From Bog-756 sp963845485 (GTDB taxonomy: Bacteria > Actinomycetota > Acidimicrobiia > Acidimicrobiales > RAAP-2): 64,000 nucleotides of DNA. This document shows positions 17,084 to 25,710 of this stretch, in pieces. The stretch's first letter is position 1. Each line of letters begins with the position of its first letter. The position numbers and the translations under genes are program-made. The stretch covers positions 124,001 through 188,000 of the forward strand of contig CAWJSI010000013.1 of NCBI GenBank assembly GCA_963845485.1. The letters run 5' to 3'. The notes beneath the pieces were generated by a model. It saw nothing but the letters and a program-made list of their open reading frames with translations, did no database searches and was not told the DNA's origin.

Positions 17084-18172
17084 GAGCTGTCGTCCTGGTG
17101 GGAGGGGAGGGCACCCGGCTCCGCCCCCTCACCCTGACCACGCCGAAGCAGATGCTCCCTATCGTGGAGCAGGCCATGATCGAACGGGTCATCGGACACC
17201 TGGCCCAGCACGGCATCGACGATGCCGTGCTGTCCCTCGGGTACCGACCCGATGCATTCATCAACGCCTATCCGAGCGGCACGATCGCCGGTGTTCGGCT
17301 CACCTACGCCGTGGAACCGACGCCGCTCGATACGGCCGGAGCCATCCGCTTCGCCGCCGGCCATGCCGGGATCGACGAGACCTTCGTCGTGGTCAACGGC
17401 GACGTCCTGACCGACGCCGACATCTCGGCGCTCGTAACCTTCCACCGCGATTCGGGGGCAGAGGGGACCATCAGCCTGACCCCGGTCGAGGACCCCGAGC
17501 GCGTTCGGCGTGGTGCCTACCGACGATGCCGGACGGGTCGAGGCGTTCATCGAGAAGCCTCCCCGGGACGAGGCACCCACCAACTTCATCAACGCTGGCA
17601 CTTATGTGTTCGAAGCCTCGGTGCTGGACCGTATCCCTGACGGCCGTCGGGTCTCCATCGAGCGCGAGACCTTTCCGGCCCTGGTCGAGGCGGGCACCTT
17701 GTTCGCCCTCGGATCCGAGGCCTACTGGCTCGACACCGGGACCCCGGATGCCTATCTGCGGGCCCACCGGGACCTGCTGCTCGGCCGACGATCGTCGCCA
17801 CCGGCTCCCACGGCGGTGCTGGACCCGGCCATCGGCCCGGGTACGTGGAGGATCGGGGATGCTGACGTGCGGTCCGAGTCGGTGGTCCGGTCGCTGTTCG
17901 GCACCGGAGCATCGGTGGCTGCGGGTGCGGCCATCGAGGAGTCGGTCATTGGAGCAGGGGCGGTGGTCGAAGAAGGGGCGGTCGTCACCGGGAGCGTGCT
18001 GCTTCCGGGGGCCCGAGTGGCATCCAAGGCCTCGGTGGAGGGCTCGGTGATCGGGCCCGGGGCCATCGTGGGCCAACGTTGTGTCATCCACGCCCTGTCG
18101 GTGATCGGTGCCGGTGCGGTGACCGCCTCGGGCACCGTCATCGACGGCCAACGAGTCCCTTCGGGAGTCTGA
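17080..18172 (+). pseudogene. ManC-like sugar-1-phosphate nucleotidyltransferase, broken by a +1 frameshift
   Basis: Two overlapping frames together encode one enzyme. The first (from GTG 17080) has the activation motif VLVGGEGTRLRPLT, KQMLPIVEQAM and VVNGDVLTD. After VEDPER it shifts into nonsense that stops at 17640. The second frame resumes at once with FGVVPTDDAGRV, AFIEKPP, NAGTYVF and a C-terminal hexapeptide-repeat (left-handed beta-helix) domain. One extra base in GCGCG at 17500-17503 explains the break. An intact protein would be ~363 residues and resemble mannose-1-phosphate guanylyltransferase or a related NTP-sugar pyrophosphorylase. No slippery heptamer is visible, so programmed shifting is unlikely. 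This is either a real inactivation or a sequencing error; the well-conserved second half favours a recent event or an error. Confidence 0.85.
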
Positions 18173-18174
18173 CC

Positions 18175-19170
18175 ATGCGGATGTTGGTTACAGGCGGAGC
18201 GGGGTTCATCGGATCCACTCTGGTGGACCGGCTGCTGGCCGAGGGACACACGGTTGACGTGCTGGACGACCTCTCCACAGGCTCGCTGGCCAACCTGGCG
18301 GACGCCAGGGCCTCGGCCGGCCATCAGCTGACCGTGCACCAGATGGATGTCCGCTCGGCCGAGGTGGTCGACCTCTTGGCCCGGCGTCGACCCGAGGTGG
18401 TGTTCCACCTGGCCGCCCAGGCCGATGTGCGGGTATCGGTGACCGACCCGGTGTTCGACGCCGACGTCAACGTGCTCGGAACGCTTCGTGTGCTGGAGGG
18501 CGCCCGGGCCGCCCGGTCCGAGCGGGTGGTGTTCGCCGCCAGTGGGGGCACGCTGTACGGCGAGCCAGCCATGTCGGAACTCCCGTTGAAAGAGTCCCTG
18601 CCCCAACGTCCACTGTCACCGTACGGGGTGTCGAAGAAGGCGGCCATCGACTATCTCGTGGCCTACCGCGAGCTGCACTCGCTCGAATTCGCGGCCATGG
18701 CCCTCGCCAATGTCTATGGGCCCCGACAGGACCCGCACGGCGAGGCCGGGGTGGTGGCTATCTTCGCCGAGCGCCTCGTCACCGGTCAGCCGATCACGAT
18801 CTTTGGCGACGGGGAGCAGACCCGCGATTTCGTCTACGTCGACGATGTCGTCGACGCCTTCGTGCGGGGTGCCTCCAAAGGTGGCGGGCTGCTCTGCAAC
18901 ATCGGCACCGGGCGGGAGACGTCGGTGAACGAACTGCTCGCCGAGATGGCCGTCCAAGCCGGCGTCGACGCAGCACCGGAGTTCAAGCCGCTTCGCCCCG
19001 GTGAACTGCAGCGGAGCGCGCTCGACCCCAGCCGGGCCGGCATCCAACTGGGGTGGAAGTCGTGGACGACGCTCGGGACCGGTACGGCGGCGGTCCTGGA
19101 GTTCGTGCGCCGACGACTCGCCCGCGAGGCCCAAGGGGCCACGGACGGGGACGATACCGGCACGGTCTGA
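18175..19170 (+). CDS. NAD-dependent epimerase/dehydratase, UDP-glucose 4-epimerase-like
   Basis: A 331-residue extended SDR enzyme: LVTGGAGFIGSTLVD, the HLAAQADVRVSV segment, ASGGTLYGEP, the catalytic YGVSKKAAIDY, NVYGPRQDP and FGDGEQTRDFVYVDDVV. This pattern is shared by GalE-type 4-epimerases and UDP-glucuronate epimerases, so the exact substrate is open. UDP-glucose/UDP-galactose is the default. ATG 18175 follows the ManC-like stop by 2 nt, and in-frame ATG 18181 is an alternative. It is the last sugar gene before the helicase. Confidence 0.82.
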   Translation: MRMLVTGGAGFIGSTLVDRLLAEGHTVDVLDDLSTGSLANLADARASAGHQLTVHQMDVRSAEVVDLLARRRPEVVFHLAAQADVRVSVTDPVFDADVNVLGTLRVLEGARAARSERVVFAASGGTLYGEPAMSELPLKESLPQRPLSPYGVSKKAAIDYLVAYRELHSLEFAAMALANVYGPRQDPHGEAGVVAIFAERLVTGQPITIFGDGEQTRDFVYVDDVVDAFVRGASKGGGLLCNIGTGRETSVNELLAEMAVQAGVDAAPEFKPLRPGELQRSALDPSRAGIQLGWKSWTTLGTGTAAVLEFVRRRLAREAQGATDGDDTGTV

Positions 19171-19316
19171 GTCGTTCCGGACCCCTCGTTCAGGGCCCTG
19201 TGCAGGAATGGGCCCTCCGAGGCACTAGTCTGTGGGTGTCCTGGTGCGCGGAGTTGGCGGCAGGCCATCCCCCGAGACGCATTCCGGCGTCCCTCCCTGT
19301 GCACCGAAAGTACCTC

Positions 19317-20957
19317 ATGCCCCCCTTGCAGCCTTCCTTCGCCTCCCTCGGCGTACCCGTCGACATCGTCGCGGCGCTCGATCGAAAGTCGATCACCGAG
19401 CCGTTTCCCATTCAGTCCATGACCCTGCCCGATGCCTTGGCCGGCCGGGATGTCTGCGGCAAGGCCCCCACCGGTTCGGGCAAGACGCTGGCCTTCGGCA
19501 TCGGTGCCGTGGCCCGTCTGTCAGGTCGGCCCTCCCGACCCAAGCATCCCCGGGTCCTCGTGCTCACCCCGACGAGGGAGCTGGCCGCGCAGGTGGCGGC
19601 GGAGCTCCAACTGCTGGCCACACCCCGTGGCCTCCGGGTGGACTCGTTCTACGGGGGCGTCGGCTACGGCCCCCAACTCAAGGCCTTGTCTCGCGGGGTG
19701 GATGTGGCCGTGGCCTGTCCGGGCCGGCTCGGCGACCTCATCGAGCGTGGAAGTATCAAACTCGACGCCGTCGAGATCGTGGTCATCGACGAGGCCGACC
19801 GCATGGCGGACATGGGCTTCCTGCCCGACGTCAAGCGTCTGCTCGACCTCACGCCTTCGGACCGACAGACCCTGCTCTTTTCGGCCACGCTCGACGGTGA
19901 CATCGACGTACTCGTCCGCCGCTACCAGCACGATCCGGCCCGTCATGAGCTGGAGGTCGACGAGGACGACATCAATGCGGCCGTCCATCTCTTCTGGAAG
20001 GTGTCCTCTGGTGACCGCATCGACCTGACGGCCGATGTCATCGCTGCTGCAGGACCCACCATCGTCTTCAGTCGGACCAAGCACGGTACCGACCGGATCG
20101 CCCGGCAGCTGGAGCAACGTGGCGTCCGGGCCGCGGCCATCCACGGCGACCGCAGCCAGAAGCAGCGAGAGAAGGCACTCGACCTCTTCGTGCGTGGCGC
20201 AGTCGACACGCTGGTGGCCACCGACGTGGCCGCTCGGGGGATCCATGTGGACGGCGTCAACGCCGTCGTGCACTTCGATCCACCGGCTGACGCCAAGGAC
20301 TACGTGCACCGTTCGGGGCGTACTGCCCGGGCCGGTGCCACCGGCGTGGTCGTCAGCTTCGTCACACCGGACAAGGCGGCCGTGGTCAAGAGTCTCCAGC
20401 GTCACCTCGATGTGCCCATGGGGACCACACCACCCGATATGGCCAGTATCAAAGCGGTAATCGGCGATCCTCCCAAGCGCCGACCCATCCAGGACCGACC
20501 GGCTTCGCCGCCGACCTCCGGTGGCCAGGGTGGGAGAGGTCCGAGCCGCGGTGGCCGACCCGGTCAGGGCAGACGCCAGGGTAAGCCGTGGAAGCCTCGT
20601 CCCGAGGGGGCCCGAAGCGGCCGAGCGCCCGAGGGCGGTAAGCCCCACAACGGGTCGAGCCAGGGCGGCGAGCGGGCTGCCGGCGCCTCTTCGGATCGTG
20701 CCTCGACCGGCTCGAAGCCGGCCCGCGGCGGGTCCGGGTCATGGGAGTCGCGGGGCAATCAGGCCAAGCCCGGCAAGCCCGGTAAACGGGCTCGCCATGG
20801 CAAGCCAGGTGCTCCCGGTACGGGAGCCTCCTCCCAGCGACGGGGCCGTCCGGGATCAGCAGCTGCCGGGGGTCACAACGGCGGCTCGCATGACCAACGA
20901 CGCAGTGGTCCCGTCGGGGCCAAGCGGGGGGCTGGAGGCGGTACTCGGGGTCGCTGA
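19317..20957 (+). CDS. DEAD-box ATP-dependent RNA helicase with long basic tail
   Basis: A 546-residue helicase. All core motifs are visible: the Q-motif FPIQSMTLP, APTGSGKT (I), PTRELAAQ (Ia), VIDEADRM (II), FSATLD (III), FSRTKHGTDR (IV), ATDVAARGI (V) and HRSGRTARAG (VI). The last ~170 residues are a low-complexity Gly/Arg/Lys/Pro/Ser tail (RGG-like), typical of cold-shock or ribosome-assembly helicases that bind RNA non-specifically. ATG 19317 fits the family start. TAGTCT at 19226-19231, followed by an in-frame GTG at 19236, suggests either a ~80-nt leader or a 27-residue N-terminal extension. Confidence 0.92.
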   Translation: MPPLQPSFASLGVPVDIVAALDRKSITEPFPIQSMTLPDALAGRDVCGKAPTGSGKTLAFGIGAVARLSGRPSRPKHPRVLVLTPTRELAAQVAAELQLLATPRGLRVDSFYGGVGYGPQLKALSRGVDVAVACPGRLGDLIERGSIKLDAVEIVVIDEADRMADMGFLPDVKRLLDLTPSDRQTLLFSATLDGDIDVLVRRYQHDPARHELEVDEDDINAAVHLFWKVSSGDRIDLTADVIAAAGPTIVFSRTKHGTDRIARQLEQRGVRAAAIHGDRSQKQREKALDLFVRGAVDTLVATDVAARGIHVDGVNAVVHFDPPADAKDYVHRSGRTARAGATGVVVSFVTPDKAAVVKSLQRHLDVPMGTTPPDMASIKAVIGDPPKRRPIQDRPASPPTSGGQGGRGPSRGGRPGQGRRQGKPWKPRPEGARSGRAPEGGKPHNGSSQGGERAAGASSDRASTGSKPARGGSGSWESRGNQAKPGKPGKRARHGKPGAPGTGASSQRRGRPGSAAAGGHNGGSHDQRRSGPVGAKRGAGGGTRGR

Positions 20958-21039
20958 CCCGCCCTCGGCCCACCGGACTGGCGGGGCCCTGCCCTGGCCG
21001 GAGGCCTACGGTCTTGCCCAGGATCCACAGAGGGTGCTC

Positions 21040-21045
21040 TAAGGT
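21040..21045 (+). promoter_or_regulatory. -10-like box TAAGGT before FKBP gene
   Basis: Six nt before the ATG at 21052; no Shine-Dalgarno is present. Confidence 0.45.
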
Positions 21046-21051
21046 CAATCC

Positions 21052-21429
21052 ATGGCATCCGACACCAAGCCCACTGTGACCATCCCCGACGGCCCTCCTC
21101 CCGGGGAGCTGCTCATCGAGGACATCGAGATCGGCGAGGGAGCCGAGGCGGTGGCCGGTGTTCCCGTCAACGTCCACTACGTGGGGGTGTCGTGGTCGTC
21201 GGGCCAGGAGTTCGACTCGTCATGGAGCCGCAGCGAACTCTTCTCCTTCCCCCTCGGGGCGGGACACGTCATCTCGGGATGGGACCAGGGTGTGGTCGGC
21301 ATGAAGGTGGGTGGCCGACGCCGCCTCACCATCCCGCCTCATCTCGGCTACGGAGCCCAGGGAGCCGGCGGCGTGATCGGCCCGAATGAGACCCTGGTTT
21401 TCGTGGTGGACCTCTTCGACGTCGGCTGA
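21052..21429 (+). CDS. FKBP-type peptidyl-prolyl cis-trans isomerase
   Basis: A 125-residue single-domain FKBP. It has VHYVGVSWSSGQEFDSSW (FK506-pocket aspartate), FPLGAGHVISGWDQGVVGMKVGG, the RRLTIPPHLGYG loop and a final LVFVVDLFDV strand. It catalyses prolyl isomerisation during protein folding. There is no signal peptide or membrane segment, so it is cytoplasmic. It converges on cofE with a 23-nt gap. Confidence 0.93.
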   Translation: MASDTKPTVTIPDGPPPGELLIEDIEIGEGAEAVAGVPVNVHYVGVSWSSGQEFDSSWSRSELFSFPLGAGHVISGWDQGVVGMKVGGRRRLTIPPHLGYGAQGAGGVIGPNETLVFVVDLFDVG

Positions 21430-21452
21430 GCCCAGCTAACGGGCCGGGACGG

Positions 21453-22250
21453 TCAGCGGAACAGGTCCTCGTCCGGCGGACGGACGATCTCGGCGGCCAC
21501 CGAGGACGGTCGCATCCATCGGGGATCGACCCCTCGGAGCACGGCGGCGGGGACGTTCTTGTCTTTACCCATCACTAGCTCGGCCGCGCCGGCCAGCTCG
21601 TCGGCCACGCAGACCTCGGTGGCCTCGAGAACGCGCCCGGTGGCGTCGGCGGTGCCGCGCAGGTCCACGACACCGGCCACACCGGCGATACCGATGGCGA
21701 CGTCGGTGACTCCCCGTCGCCAGGTCCGACCGAAGGTGTCCGAGATGATGACGCCGACCGTCACGCCGTGTCGGTGCTCGAGCACCTCACGGATGCGCCG
21801 GGCCGAGCGGTCGGGATCAACCGGGAGTAGTGCTGCCGTGCCTGCATCCACGTTGGACAGGTCGACACCGGCGTTGGCACAGATGAAACCGTGCCGGGTC
21901 TCGGTGATGAGGAGATCGCCACGCCGCCGCACGATGCGAACCGACTCCGATTCGACCAGCGCCGCCTTGGCCGAGGGATCGTCGGTGTCGATGGTGACGA
22001 TGCGCCCCTCGGCCTTGGAGACGACCTTCTGGGTGACGACCAGTACATCGCCGGGGCTGAGACCGCCCGGAATCGCCGGCCGATGGTCCCCGTCCGTGAC
22101 GAGCAGTTCGGCCAAGAGCTCGGCCAGGTCGTCGCCGGGTTGAATCTCGCCCATCCCCATGACGGGGAAGATGCTCAGGCCGGCCGTCCCTGGTGGGTCG
22201 TCGCCGGCAGCCTTCCCGGATCCCGGGGTCGGTGCCTCAACCGGCGGCAT
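21453..22250 (-). CDS. cofE: Coenzyme F420-0:L-glutamate ligase
   Basis: A 265-residue GTP-dependent ligase adding gamma-linked glutamates to F420-0, the last stage of F420 synthesis. Family segments are visible: GDVLVVTQKVVSKAEGR, ICANAGVDLSNVD, SDTFGRTWRRGVTDVAIG (the most conserved block) and a VADELAGAAELVMGK motif. There is no C-terminal nitroreductase domain, unlike mycobacterial FbiB, so this is the short CofE form. ATG 22250 was chosen; it overlaps the cofD stop by 14 nt and implies coupling. An in-frame start at 22289 would only lengthen a disordered leader. Confidence 0.9.
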   Translation of the reverse strand: MPPVEAPTPGSGKAAGDDPPGTAGLSIFPVMGMGEIQPGDDLAELLAELLVTDGDHRPAIPGGLSPGDVLVVTQKVVSKAEGRIVTIDTDDPSAKAALVESESVRIVRRRGDLLITETRHGFICANAGVDLSNVDAGTAALLPVDPDRSARRIREVLEHRHGVTVGVIISDTFGRTWRRGVTDVAIGIAGVAGVVDLRGTADATGRVLEATEVCVADELAGAAELVMGKDKNVPAAVLRGVDPRWMRPSSVAAEIVRPPDEDLFR

Positions 22251-23163
22251 CGAGCACCGTCCGGGCGAGGGCTGCGGCGTGGGCCACACTGGACATGATG
22301 GTTGGGGCCACCACGCAGCGAACCCCTTCGGCCTCGACCGCCTCGGCCAGAGCGGCGTCGGCTTCGTCGATGACCAGGGTGCCCACCCACGGGGCGTACC
22401 ACCGGGCGACCCCGACGACTGAGGACTCGAAACCCATCTCCCGGAGCAGGCGGTCCGCCGGTCCCTTGAGAGCGGCGCCGGCGATGATGGGGGAGACCCC
22501 GACGATGTGCTCCCGCCGGGCCGTGAGCCGTTCGACCACTCCGGGTACGGCCAGCAGGGGTCCGATGGACACCACCGGGTTGGACGGGCACACCACGATG
22601 GTCTCAGCCGCGTCGAGTGCCTCGAGCACCCCGGGCCCCGGGCTCGCCTCCTCGGCCCCGGCGAACCTGACCGCCGAGACCGCCACCTGGTGACGCAGCC
22701 GGACGAAGTACTCCTGGAAGCCGACTTCGGGGCCGTCGAGCAGCTGCAACCGGGTACGGAGTGGATCGTCGGTGACAGGCACGAGCCGGATGTCCACGCC
22801 GAAGGACCGGGCCAGCTCGGCGGTGACCTCGCCGAGGCCGGCCCCCTCGCTGAGCCGCTGGGTGCGGTAGCAGTGGGTCGCCAGGTCCTGGTCGCCGAGG
22901 TTGAACCAGGTGATGCCGCCGAGACGGCCGAGCGACTCCATGACCCGCCAGGTCTCGCCGGCCAAGCCCCAACCTGTCTCCGGGTTGATGGCGTCGGCCA
23001 GTGTGTACATCACGGTGTCCAGGTCGGGCGAGATGTGCAGTCCGTGGAGCACGGTGTCGTCGCCCGTGTTGACGATGGCCGTGATGTCAGACGGGGGGAG
23101 TACTTCCACCATCCCCCGGAGCAGGCGGGCCGCACCCACCCCGCCGGCCAATGCCGCAATCAT
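22237..23163 (-). CDS. cofD: 2-phospho-L-lactate transferase (F420 biosynthesis)
   Basis: A 308-residue enzyme (FbiA in mycobacteria) joining the phospho-lactyl or phosphoenolpyruvyl moiety to the deazaflavin Fo. Signature stretches are ALAGGVGAARLLRGM at the start, VNTGDD with HGLHISPDLDTVMYTLA, WFNLGDQDLATH, CPSNPVVSIGPLLAVPG and a late WYAPWVGTLVIDEAD. ATG 23163 has GAGGAAG upstream and gives normal length. The start overlaps the stop of a 30-codon ORF that follows a -10-like box. cofE follows with overlap. CofC/FbiD and the Fo synthase are not in the window. Confidence 0.92.
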   Translation of the reverse strand: MIAALAGGVGAARLLRGMVEVLPPSDITAIVNTGDDTVLHGLHISPDLDTVMYTLADAINPETGWGLAGETWRVMESLGRLGGITWFNLGDQDLATHCYRTQRLSEGAGLGEVTAELARSFGVDIRLVPVTDDPLRTRLQLLDGPEVGFQEYFVRLRHQVAVSAVRFAGAEEASPGPGVLEALDAAETIVVCPSNPVVSIGPLLAVPGVVERLTARREHIVGVSPIIAGAALKGPADRLLREMGFESSVVGVARWYAPWVGTLVIDEADAALAEAVEAEGVRCVVAPTIMSSVAHAAALARTVLDAAG

Positions 23164-23252
23164 CGACTTCCTCGTCTGGCCGCGAGCATCCGTAGGGGCA
23201 CCGGGTGATCGAACGATGCCGTCGCGGCTCGGACCGGCTGGGGGGTGGCCAT
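23160..23252 (-). CDS. Putative 30-residue leaderless ORF coupled to cofD
   Basis: On the minus strand TAGCCT (23259-23264) is followed after 6 nt by ATG 23252. The ORF starts MATPQPVRAATASF, is Arg/Ala/Pro-rich, and its TGA overlaps the cofD ATG in an ATGA. The box spacing matches that seen before known genes in this window. Upstream ORFs ending at NTGA starts are expected by chance in GC-rich DNA, so this remains tentative. Confidence 0.3.
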   Translation of the reverse strand: MATPQPVRAATASFDHPVPLRMLAARRGSR

Positions 23253-23258
23253 CGGGGC

Positions 23259-23264
23259 AGGCTA
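23259..23264 (-). promoter_or_regulatory. -10-like box TAGCCT, cofD-cofE transcript
   Basis: Lies 95 nt before cofD and 6 nt before the short ORF; probable promoter of the F420 gene pair. Confidence 0.4.
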
Positions 23265-23353
23265 CCCGCAGGCATGCTGTCCCCGGCCGGGCCTCCAGCC
23301 CCTGGCACCGACCCCGTCGGGACGGGGGGAGCTGTCCGGGCCCCCGAGGTCCC

Positions 23354-24598
23354 ATGTGCAAGGCTCCATTGGTGACGCCGGAGCGATCTGCCACCCCGGA
23401 CGGGGACCGACTGGCGGTGGGTTTCGAGGCCACACCACTGTTGGGACGCCCTACCGGAGTCGGCGCCTTCTGTGCCGGGGCACTGTCCGGGCTGGCCGAT
23501 CTCGGATCCGTGCAGATCTCGGCGTTCGCGGTCAGTTGGCGACGCCGTCACCAACTGGCCGCACTCGTCCCCTCTGGAGTCTCCTGGCGGCACCGGGCCA
23601 TGCCGGCCCGCCCCCTGCACGCGTCATGGTCCCGGACGGCGTGGCCACCGGTGGAGTTGTTCATCGGCCCACAGGACGTGGTACACGGGACCAACTTCGT
23701 GGTCCCACCGACCCGTACCGCCGGCCGCGTGGTGACGGTGCACGACCTGACCGTTGTCCTCTACCCCGAGCTGTGCGACCCACCGACCCTGCTCTTCCCC
23801 GAACTCATCAGGCGGGCAGTCGCCGACGGGGCATGGGTCCACACCCCCTCCCGGTTCATCGCCGACCAGGTGACCGCGGCGTTCTCGATCCCTCCCGAGC
23901 GGGTCCGCGCCGTCCACCATGGGATCCCACCGGTCCCTGGTGGCTCCGGCTCGATGACGTCGCCGGTGCGACTGCCCGAAGGGTGCCATCGCTACGTCCT
24001 GGCCGTGGGGACGGTCGAACCACGAAAGGACTACCCCACGTTGGTGGCCGCGTTCGACGAGCTCGCTGCGGCCCGTTCCGATGTGGCCCTCGTGGTGGTG
24101 GGCCAGGACGGGTGGGGCGCGGATCGGTTCACCGGGGCCGTGGAGGCGTCGCCATTCAGGGGGAGGATCGTCCGCACCGGCTATCTCGATGAGGCAGGCC
24201 TCGGCGCCGCCCTGCGCCAGGCCGCCGTGCTCGCCTACCCGTCACGCTACGAGGGGTTCGGGTTCCCCCCGCTCCAGGCCATGGCCGTCGGCGTTCCGGT
24301 AGTGACCACCTCCGCCGGTTCGCTGCCCGAGGTGGTCGGCGACGGTGCCCTGCTCGTCGACTCCGGAGACCGGGACGGACTTGCCGGAGCCCTCGACCAG
24401 GTGCTCGGAGGTGGCGCCGACATCGACAGGTTGGTACAACGAGGCCTCGAACAGAGCCGCACCTTCACCTGGGAGGCCTGTGCCGACGGCCTCGTCGGCC
24501 TGTACCGGGACGCCAGGGACGGACGTCGGTCCCGTCCTGGACGACCGGCCGAGCACCGGGGGGGTCACGGGCCCGAGTCGAACGGGAACGAACCATGA
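23354..24598 (+). CDS. GT4 family glycosyltransferase (first of three)
   Basis: A 414-residue GT-B retaining transferase. The N-terminal acceptor domain has GVGAFCAGALSGLA and TVHDLTVVLYPE. The C-terminal donor domain has the AVGTVEPRKDYPTLVAAF strand, AYPSRYEGFGFPPLQAMAVGVPVVTT (the conserved donor-binding E-x7-E region) and SLPEVVGDGALLVD. This is typical of mannosyl-, rhamnosyl- or related transferases using NDP-sugars. ATG 23354 was taken; GTG 23372 with AAGG upstream is an alternative. The stop overlaps the next start (ATGA at 24595). Confidence 0.88.
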   Translation: MCKAPLVTPERSATPDGDRLAVGFEATPLLGRPTGVGAFCAGALSGLADLGSVQISAFAVSWRRRHQLAALVPSGVSWRHRAMPARPLHASWSRTAWPPVELFIGPQDVVHGTNFVVPPTRTAGRVVTVHDLTVVLYPELCDPPTLLFPELIRRAVADGAWVHTPSRFIADQVTAAFSIPPERVRAVHHGIPPVPGGSGSMTSPVRLPEGCHRYVLAVGTVEPRKDYPTLVAAFDELAAARSDVALVVVGQDGWGADRFTGAVEASPFRGRIVRTGYLDEAGLGAALRQAAVLAYPSRYEGFGFPPLQAMAVGVPVVTTSAGSLPEVVGDGALLVDSGDRDGLAGALDQVLGGGADIDRLVQRGLEQSRTFTWEACADGLVGLYRDARDGRRSRPGRPAEHRGGHGPESNGNEP

Positions 24599-25710
24599 GC
24601 CGACTCCGTCTGCTCATGATGGCCGAGCAGCTGCGCCGCCAGGCCTCGGGGGGCATCGGCACCTACATTCGCGGCCTGATCCAGGGGCTCGACGATCTGG
24701 ATCCTGACGAACGACCCGAAGTCACCTTGGTGGCCAGCCGGTCGACCTCGGATCGGGGAACACCCGATCCACTCGCCGAACTGGGCTACTCGGTCCGGGC
24801 CTACCCGTTACCCGGCCCCGTGCTGACCCGGGCCTGGGACCGGGGAGCCCTGCGGGGATCTCGGGGGTTCGACGTGGTCCAGGCCACCTCCCTGTCCACG
24901 CTGGTGCCCGGCCGGGCGGCCCTCGTGACCACCGTCCACGACCTGCTCTGGCGGCGGGTGCCCGAGGCCTATCCGGCACACGGCCGGACTTGGCACGAAG
25001 GAGCGTTGCGCCGGGCCCTTCAACGGTCCGACCGGTTCATCGTCCCCGCCGAGGTGGTGGCGGTAGACCTCATCGAGGCCGGCGCTCCGGCCGGCTCGGT
25101 CCATGTAATCCCCATGGGCTCTGACCACCTCCCGTCCCCTGATGTCGATGCGGCGACCAGGTTGCTCTCCCGCGTGGGCGTCGACGGGCCCTTCCTCCTC
25201 AGCGTAGGGACCCTGGAGCCACGCAAGAACCTCCCGCGTCTCGTGGACGCCTACGAGCGCGTGAGGTCGTCGCTGCCCGAAGCGTGGCCACTGGTCCTCG
25301 TGGGGCCGAGCGGATGGGGGGCACGGGTCAAGCCGGACACCGGAGTGGTCCTCACCGGGATGGTCACCCCGGCGGAGCTCTCGGCCCTCTACGCCATGGC
25401 CCGGCTGTTGGCCTACGTTCCCCTGGAAGAAGGGTTCGGCCTTCCTCCGGTAGAGGCCATGGCCTTCGGCACCCCGGTGGTGGCCAGCCCGTTGCCGAGC
25501 ACGGCAGGGGCGGCCTTCGAGGTCGACCCCCTCGACGTCGACTCCATCGCCGGAGGTCTCCTCGCCGTGGCCGGGGACCAAACCGAGCGGGAGCGGCTCT
25601 CCCGCCTCGGTCGCCAACGCAGCGACGAGCTCCGCTGGTCGGTCATCGCCGGCCAGCATCTGGCTGTCTGGCATGAGGCCCGTCTGGCCAAGGGAGTACC
25701 TCGTGGGTAA
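24595..25710 (+). CDS. GT4 family glycosyltransferase (second of three)
   Basis: A 371-residue GT-B enzyme coupled to its neighbour upstream. GGIGTYIRGLIQGL marks the acceptor domain, and TTVHDLLWRRVPEAYP a loop shared with the flanking genes. SVGTLEPRKNLPRLVDAYE and PLEEGFGLPPVEAMAFGTPVV form the donor domain. The resemblance of the three GT4 genes suggests tandem duplication and divergence, each perhaps adding one residue of a repeat unit. The next gene starts 8 nt before this stop. Confidence 0.88.
   Translation: MSRLRLLMMAEQLRRQASGGIGTYIRGLIQGLDDLDPDERPEVTLVASRSTSDRGTPDPLAELGYSVRAYPLPGPVLTRAWDRGALRGSRGFDVVQATSLSTLVPGRAALVTTVHDLLWRRVPEAYPAHGRTWHEGALRRALQRSDRFIVPAEVVAVDLIEAGAPAGSVHVIPMGSDHLPSPDVDAATRLLSRVGVDGPFLLSVGTLEPRKNLPRLVDAYERVRSSLPEAWPLVLVGPSGWGARVKPDTGVVLTGMVTPAELSALYAMARLLAYVPLEEGFGLPPVEAMAFGTPVVASPLPSTAGAAFEVDPLDVDSIAGGLLAVAGDQTERERLSRLGRQRSDELRWSVIAGQHLAVWHEARLAKGVPRG

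Noticed and set aside
17496..17510. Programmed ribosomal frameshift in the ManC-like gene
   Set aside because: No slippery heptamer, no internal SD and no stop codon at the shift; a one-base insertion in GCGCG explains it more simply.
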